Source of the DNA: Pomphorhynchus laevis
Taxonomy: Eukaryota > Acanthocephala > Palaeacanthocephala > Echinorhynchida > Pomphorhynchidae
Assembly (NCBI GenBank): GCA_012934845.2
Contig: WNNJ02003838.1
Coordinates: 1 to 64,000 of the forward strand
DNA: 64,000 bases
Direction: 5' to 3'
Numbering within the stretch: the first letter of the stretch is position 1; each line of letters starts with the position of its first letter. The position numbers were made by a program, and so were the translations under genes. The notes under the pieces are model-generated. The model searched no databases and was not told the DNA's origin. It worked only from the letters and a program-made list of their open reading frames with translations. Positions 48,801-63,800 of the stretch are shown here, one piece after another.

Positions 48801-51800
48801 AAAATAAACACATAAATATATAATCTATATAATAGATAATTATATAATATATTATATAATATATATTATAATTATAATATAATTACATTATATATTATAC
48901 TACGAGGAACAACGCTATTTTACACTATTATATATAAAATGTGGTAAACATTTCGTATATTACATTTTTTTTAATTTTAATTTCAAATTTTAACTTGATA
49001 TAAATATAAATTGTATAAAATCTGATATAATTATTTATTATTTATTTTGATTTATATATCGTATAAAATACGTAGACTCATTTAACTGATCTGATTTGTT
49101 CTACTGACAAATTGTTACTGACCTGTGGATTTTGTTTTCCCGGTAATATAACATCTGTCAGAAATACTGACACTATGTATTACTGAAACGACTATGCCAA
49201 TTTTCAAGCAAGTTTAATGGATTTTATTTTTATTTATTATATTAGAAATATAATAGTAATTTTATAGTTTATAATATAAACTATAAAACAGTTTTTCAAA
49301 TTTAAACTATTAAGTGAAAACATTTTTATGGATAATAAACAATATGTTTTGTAATAGAATAAGTTGAACAAGATATTCTAACTACATAAGAGGAAATTAA
49401 TAATATTAATAAAGCAAGTTTGATGAATTTTATTTTTATTTCCTATAATTGATAATTATAAATCAACAAAATATTATTAAAATATTAAATTTGCAATATA
49501 CAAATCAACAAAATATTATTAAAAATGAATTTAATCTATTAAGCGGAAAATCTTTATGAATAGATAATCACATCCATCTTACAAAAGGCGTTCCTCAAGG
49601 ATCCGTGCTTGGCCCCATGCTTTTCTTTCTTCTTGTTCGTAACTTATTGTGCATAACTGAAAATTTTGGTTTTCACAACATGCAATATGCAGATGACATC
49701 CTTCTATATTTTTATTCTCGCTTCTACAATATCAGTGATCTTGCCTAATGCTCCATAGAATGCTTAATCGCAGTTTCCTTATTCATCACCACCTTATTTA
49801 ATACTTCCATTCAAAATAACGCTTCCCTTCATAATACAGATATTAGAATTTAATTTTATATTAAATTCAAAATTTGCAAATTTACAAATTAAAATTTTTA
49901 TTTAAATAATACAACTTTTAGATATTTTAAAACAAATTGTTACAAATTCGTATCTCAAATACTATATAGTATCTCAAATACCATATCGCAAATATTATTT
50001 AATTAAATAGTATTTGATAATTCTTTAACTAATATTTGCACCTTAATTTTGTAGTGGTTAATTATTTCAAACAATAAATAGTAAAAACAGTAAATAATTT
50101 TTCTAAATATCAAAACTCACCAGGAGTGAACATCATGTGCAGCACCTCTTCTACTATAGAATGTTTAGCCTTCTTAAATGTTTCCGTTAAGCATCTAAAC
50201 TGTTCATAACCAACAATTAGCACGGCCTTACTTTCTTTCGACTTCCATTGCCTCATAACAGAAAGGCGACCTTTGATTCGTACGGAATCGCTTAGTTCGA
50301 AAGTCTTAATAAATGAAATAGATGAAATTAATGGTCAATGAACTATTACTGTTATCTTATCATCATCGTTGGAAAGGCAGAGTTGCCACCTATAGAATTC
50401 CTCCAACCAATTCTTGATGGTGTTCTTCGGCACAAGAATAAGCACGTGTTTTACTCGCGTAATGTTCTCACATCGCATTAAACTATTTATAAAAACAATC
50501 ACCTAAACAACAAATATCGCCATTCACCTCTTAAAATCATTCAATTCGTAAACTATTGCAGTCACATTATTTTATGTATCGGTTTTACCTGTAGTGTCTT
50601 ACCGAGACCCATGCAGTGAGATAGAATACAACCGCGACCTTTCTCGGTCTCGATTTTTTCAACTGATTCAAAGCAACAATCCCACATAAATCGAATACCT
50701 TAAGATGCAGTGCGTTTTAAATTTGCAAATATGTAATTAATAGATTGAATTTAATATATATATTTAATTCCATTAATGTAGTACGTTTGAAAAACAAGCA
50801 TTGACTTTAATATATGTATTTAATTTTATAAAAAACAAACAAACATTTAAATATAATTTAAATGCTTGTAATTTTTATAAAAGAGAAATATACGTATTTT
50901 TATATTATATATATCAAAGATAAGATACAAAATGTTTAGATTCTCATAAAAATATTAAACAAAAAGTATTAAAATTTATAAACTATACAAACGGGTAATT
51001 CAAACATTTTATCACAAGATTTGTTTGGAACGAAACTTTGAAAATATGCGGTTTAGTATTAAATGTTGACATAAATCCTATCATTTGACATTTGCAATAG
51101 AAATGTTAAATCAAATTATTCACATTGATTTCTAAATTACTAGATATTCAAATTTTTAGTCAAAATTTAAAATTTTGATATTCAAAATTTTAAATGTTGA
51201 CATTAATCCTATCATTTGATAATTGCAATAGAATGGTTAAATCAAATTATTCACATTGATTTCTAAATTACTAGATATTCAAATTCATCACCATATGTTC
51301 TTAATTAAGTGGGTGAAAATTCAAATACTGGATGAGTCGTTTTTTTGTGTTTACAAAAAAAAATAATATTGAGATAAAATAAAAAATGACCCAAATTCGA
51401 TAAAATAGATGACATGTACAAGTAGCAGGTTTGTTCAGCAGTTAAAGTCCAGCAGATTAGCCAAATGTGAAAATGTTCGTTTAAATGTATACACTCGAGT
51501 ACAGACGTAGTAGCTGTTCTAATTGTCTGTCATTGGTACATTTGTGCTGAGAATTCTATCACAAATCTGTAATTTTGTCTCTAGTCAAATCAACTGTCTC
51601 GATATGAGAAGTTTCACTTTTAGGAATGTGACGGATAACAAACAAAAGGGTTTAACATCAGGATAAACAGAAGGGTTAACAGCAGGTATCGACGCAAAAT
51701 GGTAATTCAATGAAGCTAGCGGAGAAAATGCCAGAGTATTTGGCAATTCAGTTTTTAAAATTTATAATTTTAAAAATTCTCTTGAGTTGTTTAGGTTGTT

Positions 51801-54800
51801 TAAGCATCGAGATAATTGTCCAATGATAAGTATTAAGTGCTTTTAAAGTTTCAGGGCGTTTATGCATCGAGATGAATAAAATACGAAATTATTGTTCACA
51901 AATTTTTGACTATTGCAATATAGTCCTTTACAAGTATTATGTTTTGACATAAAAAAAGAAAAGATGACATATTTATACATTAAAAACGGAAGAAACCAAC
52001 TATAAAACTCTATCGATTTTAGAGTGTGCACTTATGGATAATAAACTTCCGATTATCCTTATTATCATCATTTGTGACAGGATAACGCTGAATATACTTT
52101 CTCTTATCAGACGTTTGTCTTCATTTTCCTACTTATGTTCATTTTAATGTTTTATCTGTATTTATCTGTTTATGTTCATTTTACTTATTAACTGATATTT
52201 TAATTTGAATATTTCAATCCTTTTTTCTTTTATTGTTGTATATTGTGTATATATTTCGTTTGTTACTTTTACATAACAGACGTGGTGTACGTTTAATGTA
52301 CAATTCTCACTACGTACATAAGACATGCGGAATTGCAGAGCCTCTTAATAAATCTACAAAGGAACATGAAAGCGTCAGTACTTAAAGCCGATATCATAAA
52401 TTCTGTGTTCAGCCTGACGACGGCAACAGTTATTTACCAAAAATTTGCTATTAAGATTGAATAAAGATTTTTTCATCTAAAATCATTATAATTAAAACAA
52501 CGATGGAATTTTTTAATGATAATTTAAATTTGCTTGTTTGCAGTTGAAACTGAATTAAGAATTTTTGTATGGAATAACGATAGGATTTTTACTGATATTT
52601 TTATAAATATTATAATAAACTTATAATAATTTTTTTAAAGTGTTTTAGAAATTCAAATATATTTTTAAAATACCTTCAATTTGATGTGGGCGCAAATATT
52701 TCAGAAATGCTGGATCTATATCAATAAGAGTCTTTTTAGTATCCTTATCATAATCTAGAACTACTGGTTTGTGCAGGTCATGACGGTTACCATCTGGACA
52801 TTTCTTCATAATACAAAACTGGTAACTAGTAATCGTATATATTTCTTACCGGTAGTACAATATCCAGTAAAGTTTTTTCTTTAATACCGCGATTGTATGT
52901 TTCAATGTCAGACGATTCGTCTGCTGAATTAATTTCGATATAACGAGATCGCTTTTTTAACTTGAGATTTGAAAAATTTCCAGACAACTAAAAACTGGAT
53001 ATTGTTATCAAGTAATAATTGGGGAAATGTTTGCATCAAAATAAATTTAAAGAATCAAAAAAACATAATAATGCTAAATCAAAATTAAACGAAGAAATGT
53101 TAAATGCTCAGGACTTGAAGAAATATTTATATCGCCAAAATGAAATGCTACAAAACTCCATTGTAATTATCGTGATAAACACTTTTACATCAGTTTATTT
53201 AATTTACACTTTAAAACAATCTGAACCTAAGAGCATAAAGTTTAAACTCTCTTACAGCGAGCAAACACTCTAGAAACATAAATTTTATTCAAATATACGT
53301 TCAAATTTCTGTCGTTATTGACCTCTTTTTGAAAAATCATAAATGGTTCTATTAAAAATTAATAGAGCTGGATCAAAGAAAGGAGCAACATATTATTTGA
53401 TATTTGGCTAACCACTGTTAGCATCTTCAGAAAATTAGGGTAATTTTCTAAATAAATTGTAAGCGAATAAATTGTAAGCGAACAAATTGTAAGCGAAAAT
53501 AAATAAAGAATTATTGGAGCTGGATCCAAGAAAGAAGGAGAATTTTATTAATGATATTTCGCTAACCTCTGTGAGCATCTTCAGAAAATTACATTAGGCA
53601 AATTACATTAGGTAACTTTCTAAAGATGCTAACAAAGGTTAGTGAAATATAAAATAAAAATTTCCTTCTTTTTTGATCCAGCTCTAATAATTCTTCAACA
53701 ATAAATGGATCACTATCAGTGATCACTATCATTATCAATAATATACGATGCATCACAATTAATATCATAGGTCCTCTGGAGGAATTGCTATGTAAACAGG
53801 TTTTAGACCTTATTGCTTAACCCGACATAGCAGCGGGCCGTATACATACTATCGATGCGTTTGAGCTTATTAAATTTGATTATATTGTGCAATGGTTCTC
53901 AACCTCTATGCTATGGCGCATTAGTTCGCCGCATATGATTACTGTGGGCCACGAATAAATTGCAAGCGAAAATAAATAAAGAATTATTGGAGCCGGATCA
54001 AAGAAAGAAGGAGAATTTTATTGATGATATTTCGCTAACCTCTGTTAGCATCTTCAGACAATTACAGGTAATTCTCTGAAGATGCTAACAGAGGTTAGCG
54101 AAATATTAAATAAAACAATTTTCCCCTATTTGAGATCCAGCTTCAATAATTCTTTATCAATGATGGATTATAATCAAACATTTACAAATGGTTCTATTAT
54201 GATCATTAAAACATGATCAGGATTGTACTCAATTCGAATCCTAATACAATTTAAGTAGACTTTATAATCCTTGAAATGGAATGAGATCTGCTGTTTTGTC
54301 ATAATTTTGTTGAATTGAAAATAAAGACCCAGCAAATGAAAATGAATTTATTTTCAATATTTCGACTATACAAATATGTCGTCAACAGGAAAATTTACAT
54401 TCGATGTTTACTTGTTTGGTAAAATTTTACTCTAATTTAATTAGATTAAATAAAATCTATTTAATTAGATTTAATTAAATTTAATACCTTCAAGTTGAGA
54501 TTTAATTTTCACTTATTTATAAATCAAATAAATAAAATTTACAATTGCTAGACAAAATCTACAAATGATAAGACAAAATCAACAAAAATTTAAAATTTCG
54601 AATCACTATATAATATTATAAAATAGAATACAATTAAATCAAACCAAAAATTAAAATTTTAGATGTATAAAGGTATCGTAGTCAAAAAGTAAATTAAAGT
54701 ATATTTAGTTCCCATAAAATTAAAATTAAAATTAGATATTTGTCAACTACAACCACAGAGACCTGCTGAAACTGTACACTGTCATTGAGGATATGATCAA

Positions 54801-57800
54801 CCCAAATAGCTTTTCTTAAACAAATCGTCATCACTGACATTTAATAATGAACAATTAAATTAAATTATATTATATTTAATTATATTTAATATTAATTAAA
54901 TTATTATATTAAATTAAATTATCTTTCAATTAAAGATTTTATTGAACTAACGAGTTTATCGTTAACTAAACTGAATGTAGTCAATCTTAAGACATTTCAA
55001 ATTATAGAAATTGATTGAGTTCGAATATTTTCTAGAGAAAGAGTATTCTTTAGGAGACGTACGAAAGCGTTTGTGAATTGATTAAATAACAGTAGTATAC
55101 AGTACTTAAACGTTCATATTGTCAATCAACTACAGTAGATATAGCTTTTAGTCTATAAACCACAAATGATTTTATTATTAACATTTATAAACTTATAAAC
55201 AATTAATTAATAATCAATTAATTTTTAATAATCCGATTACATTTTTAAGGTAAGAAAGCATATTTAATATTATAATATGTACATATATAACATATATAAT
55301 ATGTATTTTAGATTTATATAGATTATAAATATAATTTATCTATACAGATTTTAGTTTAAATAATTAATTAATAATCGATTAATTAATCAGTAATAACCGA
55401 TTACATTATTATGGCAGTGTTTAGGTAAGAAAGCATATTTATATTTATTTGATTTATTTTTAAATTATTTAAAAATAAATCATAATAATTATTAATACAA
55501 TGTTTATAAGAACTTATTAATGTTGACCGTATTTATAAGTCACCAATGATTTATTATCAGAAATAAACTGCTAATTAGCAACAATAATCAGTCACATTCG
55601 TATCGCAGTTAACATTCTGGTACGGCAACACATTATTGCGATGTTTAAACAATAAAATTTCGATACAAATAAAATCGATCCCTAATTAGTCTATTAAATA
55701 AATTACAATAATATATGTATGATGCATGTGGTCAATCAACTTGTATTTCTCAACTAATCTCTTCGATTACAATGAACTATACAATCGTTCAACGGAATGT
55801 TAGTGATAAAGTATTTGTCAAGAGCAGAAACAAAATGTCAAGAAACGTCCGTATAATGACATTTATCTGCGTCGCTCGTATAACTAATATTTCCTTTTAG
55901 GTTATATGTAAAATACTCATTTGCATAATTTGTTCCTTGCTTTTAAAGCACTTGGTGAGGGCATGCTTCCGGGCCACCCCTATCAGTAAGGACAAAATCA
56001 CTAAAAGATTGCTTTTGTCAAAGATGGCATTGCAATGTTAAAATCAGAAAACATCACTAGTCAAACCTCTTCAGTCGACGAGTCACTGCTATAACTGCTG
56101 CTCAATTGAAGAGCTTGTGATCTAAGTAGTTTTCGCTTTTTTAATCTAAACAATTTAAAAATAATTAGTTTAATAAAACAGGTTTGTACTAATCTCAGTA
56201 CAAATATTATCTTTTAATTTAAAAAAAATATTAGTTTTAAGATTTGTTCTCCTTCTGTACACAGGCCTACCAAGAGAACTATTTCAAGAGGACTTAAAAC
56301 CTCTCGATAAGAAGGCGTATATTAGGCATCCTAAGAACATGTGCCAAGTAGTTCAAATGAATTTAAGATGACTTGATCAATTCAATTTGGATAAATTCAA
56401 CATTATTATCACATTATTTTTTATGTGAGCTGCTAATTTAATAAAAATAATATTTTTTAATTAGAAAAATATTTTAACTAATTAGAAAGCTAATAATTTC
56501 TTCTTAAATTATAATAAATTAAAAGAAAACATCTCTCCAAATGCAGTTGCATCAATATATTCGATCACCATTTTTTTCGTTTTCATATTTAATAAATATT
56601 TATCTAGAAAATGTCTTTGTTGATAAAATGTGTACTTTAAGTTAAAATTTTGAAATTATTAATGTAAGAATATTGAACTAATTATATTTTAAATGTTAAC
56701 ACTAAATATTTTAATATTAAATATGCACGATATTTTAATTTAAATGTACGATATAATTTGTCATCGTTTCGAATAAACTGAAACTGTAAAAATTTAATAC
56801 TTTGAAATTGTCGAATGCGACAGAATTATTATAAAAAAGTAAAATTCGGAAAAATAAATGTGTAACTTAATCATAGAGAGTTACAATTATTAAAATCTGT
56901 TGATAAGCAAAAAGTATATTATAATTTAAATTAGCATATCATCACGTGCTTATTTAAGCACGTGATGATATTAAATGCATTTAAACGTTGGAACAATCAA
57001 ATCCAAACAAATGCGTAATCTCTAATTTGAGACTTGATAAGAAATAATGAATTGTGAAGCGGTAATATTAGATCCACAATTTAACAAATAGATATCTGAA
57101 ACAATTATTGTATATTTGCTATTTATCTGATAAAATATAGTCTAGAATTTGTTTAATTTTAATATGCGATTTAAAATCACAGTTTTAATTTAAATGCTAA
57201 ACAATTTATAAAAGAATACATTTTATAAAAAAATTTACAAAGAAAAAAATAATTTACTTTTGTCTAGATGGTAAATCTCGTGGATCTATCGGAATACATA
57301 AAAGGGGTTCATAATGATTTTTCTGAGGTTTTAAAGATGACTCCTTGACAACAAGCCTTTCAGCATTCTCAGAGTCAGAATTGTTTATTCCTCTATTTTC
57401 ATCTTTATCAAGAGGCTTCTTAGAATGAACGTCTTTAACAAAAATAAGTTAAAAATGTTAAAAGAGTATTGAAGGTTTATAACTTGAAACTAAAAATAGA
57501 TTATATGCTTAAATAATTTAAAACGTTCTGATATAAACATAAATGAACGCTAAACTTTATTTAAAGTTTATTTTTGATTTACAAACAAAATATATATACG
57601 AATTTTAATAATTATTTTTATTTTAAAGATTTCCGATAGTCTTTACAATAATTTTTTATTTTGAGAATAAATTTTGGGAATAAATTCGAAATCTGATAAC
57701 ATAGAAGATCCTCTCGATTATGCCAGATCTTAATTCTAATACATCATATATTAACTAATAACATCATATATTAAATCATATATTTATAACATTTATACAT

Positions 57801-60800
57801 AAATATAACATTTATATATAACATTTATACAAATGTATAATGTATATACATTTGTATAATAATGTATATATACATTTGTATATATAATGTATAACATTTA
57901 TATACATCATATATTAACTAATAACATCATATATTAAATCATATATTTATAACATTTATACATAAATATAACATTTATATATAACATTTATACAAATGTA
58001 TAATGTATATACATTTATATAAATGTTTTATATAACATTTATACATATATATAACATTTATATATTTATACATTTATATATAACATCATATATTTCTCGA
58101 TTATGCCAGATCTTAATTCTAATACATCATATATTATTTGTTAATCAATTCACACAAATTAAATTTAAAAAATGTTACCTTATAAAAATCTAAATTATAT
58201 AAAATCCTATAATTATATATAATTAAAAACTAATAGAAGACAATATTATTATAAATATTAGCATAAGATAATGCATCATCCAGAGGAATTAATATGTTAT
58301 CAGATTATATTTCTAAAAGGCATTAAATATATTTAGTAGAAATCGCATCAGTTAAATGATCTGGTATAATTAAAAGGAGAAATAATTCAACCAAATACAA
58401 GCACCTACTTGTGTGAAACTCTGATGTAGAGCAGCTTTGAATTAAATTTTTTAATTAAAATCATTTTACTTTAAAAAATATAAATATATTTTATTTTCAC
58501 GATTTTTCATTTTAAAAAAAGAAATTAATGTGAGCAATGTTAGCATTGCTCACATTAATATTGCTCACATTGCTTAATATTTAAAAATTTAAAATCTATT
58601 GAGACATTTTATATAAAATCGGAGAGCCTGCTTTATTATTATATAAAATAATCGTTTTTATCGATTAATAAATAATAAATTTAATCAATAGAATGTGATG
58701 AATTTCAACTAAACGTAGCCAAGGATCCTATTTAATGATTCAATTTTATTATAAAGAATTTGCTAAACTTACGGAAGTAAAACTTTCACAAACTTCAACT
58801 ATCCACAATTATTATAAAATACATAAAAATATTTACTTTTTATGCTATTTTTAGAAAATATATATTAATTATAAAATATTATTTTCATATTGTAATTGTG
58901 AATTGTATGAAATTCACAAATATAAAATGTTTTAGAATTGCGTTTAGTAAAATATTCCATCCGTAATTGATCTGAACCATCAGTTTTTATCTACTATCAG
59001 GATTCTTAATATACTATCCTTTATTAAGAGCGCACAATGTGTTAAATCACTTGAAATTAAAATCGCAGGAAACAATAAATAGAGGATTAATACGACAAAG
59101 GTGATTTTAAAATTAAGGAATAAGTAATTGATATTGCAATTACATAAAATCAGATTCATGAAATTAAAATAATCGTATAACAATTATTAAACATATGCCG
59201 ATTTAGTACATTTTTTATATTTAGCATTAAAGATATTTATATACCTCCATTATGTTCATAAATTAATTATAAATTGCTGGTATTAAAATATTTCATATTC
59301 GAAAAACTGATGAATCTTTAGATAGTAATTTTAAATTTTATATTGAAACTATAAAATAATGCATAGTTTCAGTACTTTTAACAAAGATTATATTATCAAC
59401 AAAACAAAGTCCTCAGGTCAATAATAACATTTTATCAATATAAAATGTTAAAATTTATAATTGAAATTAAAAAAATAATAATTTTTATGAATTGACTAAT
59501 AAATAACAGACGTTGTATCATAATAAGGATTAGAGGTTATCAGGAGGAACTGCTATCTGATTAGGTTTCAGCCCATTTTCTCACCCAACAGAGCAACGGG
59601 GCCAAATACGTGTTAAGGACGTATTTTCTCTGATGAAATGTGTGTATTTTATTCTAATACAAAGTAGATTAGTTATTATCCATCCGTAAAAAGTTTTCGA
59701 TAAATAGTTTAATTCATTTTTAATAATATCGTGTTGATTTATTTATTGTAATTATTTTTCTTATAATTAAAGAAATAAAATATAATAAATATAAGAAAAA
59801 GATTAAATCAATTAAACTTGCTTGAAATTAAGCAGAAAAATAAATTCGTATCAAGAATGCATAGTTTCAGTATTTTTGACAGAGATTATATTACCGGCAA
59901 AACAAAGTCCACATATCAGTGATTTTATTTTTTAGATATTAAAATTGTAATATTAATATTATATATTATAATAATATATAATAATATCATTTAATGTATA
60001 TATACATTATTTTAACGATAAATTTTAAAATTTAGTTATTTTCTTAAATAAAAACGCAGCTAGCTTAACGCGATTATGGATCAATAAACATTTTTTGAAC
60101 GCTCTTTTGTATTACTCAAAAACTTCATTCCTGAATACAATTGCAGACTCGTGCAATTGTAATTTAAGGACTTAATATTTTAACTGAACAGTAAATTAAA
60201 AATCTGTAACAATTATTTATTACATAAATTAGATAGATAAAACATAAATCATATGAATTTATTTTGAATACCTCATAAAGGAATTTAATTTACTTTTATA
60301 AAAAAATAAAATTTAATCTTTGCGGTCTATTTTTTACACGTCATTTCTGTCTATAGAAAATTGTTACAACTGTAATATAGGGGTAAAATCGTTGTAATTG
60401 CTTATATATCGGAATTGTAGTTCCTGAAATATCAAAATAAAATTTCTTCCTTTATTGATCCAGTTATAATAATTCTTTATCAATAATGGATCATTATCAA
60501 ATATTTTATTCTAATGATTTACTTTATAAAAAGTAAATCATTTTCTTTTATTAGTTAAATTTACTAAACTCCGCCTTGGCCGGTCCCAAGCCCTTGCTAA
60601 GAAAAGAGCAGGGTTGGCGATAGACTTCGTGACATAGGTAGCCGTAAAACAAAACAGTCACATCAACTGAAATGCTGTCTCAATGAACTTCGCAAAAGAT
60701 GACTACGGTGGTACGGCCACGTTCTCCGTGCAAGCGATAGAACCAAATGGAGACAGAAAAGTTGGACTCCGTAACGAAGTGGATCAAACACTGAGGAAAA

Positions 60801-63800
60801 GGAAGAAAAAAAGAGTAAAGTTAAATTTACTAATTACTTTGATCACTACGATTTTTTATAATCTAAAAATCAGAAATTTTGATTTTAAATAAAAAAGATT
60901 CCAAAAACTAAAATATTAGTAAACGTATTTTAATTATGGTTTTTAATTTGAAAAATTCAAAATAGAACAACAATTTATATATTCATAAATAGATGAATGT
61001 CAAAGTTTAAAATCTCGCATGTTGTGAGATAGGATGTATAATAAGAAATGCATAGTTAGAAATTCAATTATTATTTATATATTTAAGCACGTTTTATGTA
61101 AAATGGCTAAACTTTATTAACGAAACGTAAACATCTATATAATTTGATGTTAAGAGAATTATACCGTCATCATCAGTTGTGGAATTGGAAGAACTAAGAA
61201 TAGTATCTAGTAATTCATCGAGCTTAATACGCGCCTTTACTTCCTGCAGCAAATCAACTAAATTCAAAGATCACCTGATTAATTTTTTAATTTCTAAAAT
61301 TTGAAGTACATGCAATTTGTAAAAAAATAATATTGATTTATAGGCAACATTAAATAACCTAAATTATAATTGTATGTTCATAATTTTGCTATTTTAATTT
61401 TTAATATTAAAAGTGTAAAATACAAAAACTCGATTAACTGATATAATTAAGTGATCAAATATTATAATAATATTATAATTATCAAATAATATTATATTAA
61501 TATTATAATATCATTTGATAATATTATAATATTATATCAAATAATATTATAATTATTGATCAAATATTACTTATATTAATATTAATTATAATTAGTCAAA
61601 TGTTATCATTGTATATTTGATATATAAAAGATGAAAAATCCGTTTGGCAGTCACAAAATTATTATAAAAATTTATCAGCAAAAATTAAAATTCTAAAATT
61701 AAATTATAAAGATTTTTCTTTGAAAGCAAAGTTTCAGCTAATTAGAACAATGTTTTCGCAAATTTATATCGTAGAAAGTAAAATACAAGCAAACTCGCAC
61801 TAGAAACGACGTTCTGAATTAAAAACAAAAATGAGTTATTGATTGAGTAGTAATATAGTGAGTTCCCATTCATTTTTTGAAGTGTCAGCAAATCAAACGT
61901 TTATTAAAAACTAAGACTGAAGCCTTGCAGACTAACGACTTGCAGACGATTGACTTAAGACCATAAACACAATAAATAATATTTCCTGCGTTCCAGATAG
62001 TTCCTGTGTCGCGTAAGAATAATTGAACAAGTGTTCCTGATATTGAAGAATTATTAATCGAAATATTCGAAATAATGAGTTCCCTTTCATAACTTGGACC
62101 GATCATTAAATGAATGTTTAGGCCTGATAACGGATTTTTATATTAAGAATTTAGATTCATCGTGTTGTTTAGTTTAAAACGTGTATTTATCCTGCTTTGA
62201 CTTGTTTCATTTTGTGGTTTCAGTGCTCTATTTCGTAGTAGAAATTGGGATTTATTTTCACGCCTGATTTCCTTACTTGAAAAATTACAGATTATTATTC
62301 TAATAAATCAGCGAAATGCTGCTAAGCGAGTTCAGAATCTATATGTATTATTAGTAAAAATATTATTAAAAACAGGATGCACAAAATGGTCGCTTGATGG
62401 TTAACCCTTTGCTATTAAAGGTTTTACAAACTTGTTTTTGAAGGTTTAGTGCTTTTATGTATCTAATGATTAGATCAATAGCCTCTAAAAATCTGAAAAT
62501 AAAATTTCACTCCTCACTCTATCTAAACAAATAATGCGGGTGAATTAAATTATATGTCCAATTATGAATTTATAGTAAAATGTAGTAATAAAAATTTCTA
62601 TTTTTAGATCCCGAAATTTGTTAACACTTTAATTTTTTGAAAGGACGATGATCAATTTGATCATCGTCCCTCCACAAACTTCTTGTTTCCCGTCTATTCG
62701 TATCGCTGAACTCTTTTATCTACTTGCTGTCTCTGAAGATGATGCATGGTGCCTTCTTATTTCGTCACCCTGTAAGTCCTCTCCTGCCGATCCCATGACT
62801 ACCCAGCCTCTTTAATTCGTCAATAATTCTCCAAATATTGTCAACTAACATCTTATTTTTCCTATCCAGCCTCTTTAATTCGTCAATCCGTAATGGAATA
62901 TCTCCTGTTCATTGGAAAGCGGTTATTGTTCTTGTACTACTTAAAAGGGCTTCTCTTGACTTTTATAAAAGGCTTCATCTTATTGCCCATACTTGGAATT
63001 CCCTACTTGATCACCTGGGATTTTCATCCTCACTCCTTTATTTCAAGTAACTATTGCTCTAAACTACGTTCAATGATACTAGACGAGTAACTATTGCCTT
63101 CAATCTGTTTCGTTTTTGTGGGCTTGCACACTCTGTGTACATTTGCTACATAAAAAAACTTTTTCTAAATAGCTTTGAATATTTAATAATCTATCAACAT
63201 GAGTTTTGTAATTAATTAACACTTCAGAATGCTTAAATAATATTGTAATTTAAATAATTAAAAAATAGTTAATGTTTTTAATATAACATAATATTACTAT
63301 GATAATATTGTTTTAATTCAATAATTATTCTATTGTTAAATTACAGAATATTCTTAACAATATGTACTCACTGTCTTTCGATTTGCATTTTTTTAAATAC
63401 AAATTTTCATTTTAGAAAGTTTAAGAATACAACATTTGTATCAATTACTTCACTTTCAATGTTTGATTTCGTCCATAACATGTAAGTAGCAATTTAAATT
63501 ACACAATATTGTACTCATTCCCTTTTCTATGCTTCGTTTCTAAACGAGTAACTATTGCTTTCAATCTGTATCGCTTTTGTGGGATTATAAGCACACAGTC
63601 TGTGGTAATTTGCCACATTAAAAAATCTTTCTTTTTCTATTAAAATGAATTCGCTTTTAAATTTAAAAATTTTAATTCAATTATACTCACCACAGTCACT
63701 GAGGTCCGATGGATGAATTTTGTTGGTGTTAACTAAAACATTTTTCAAAACTAAAAAAAACTTGAGTCGTAATCCTACTTTGCGAAGCATTCAATTCTGT

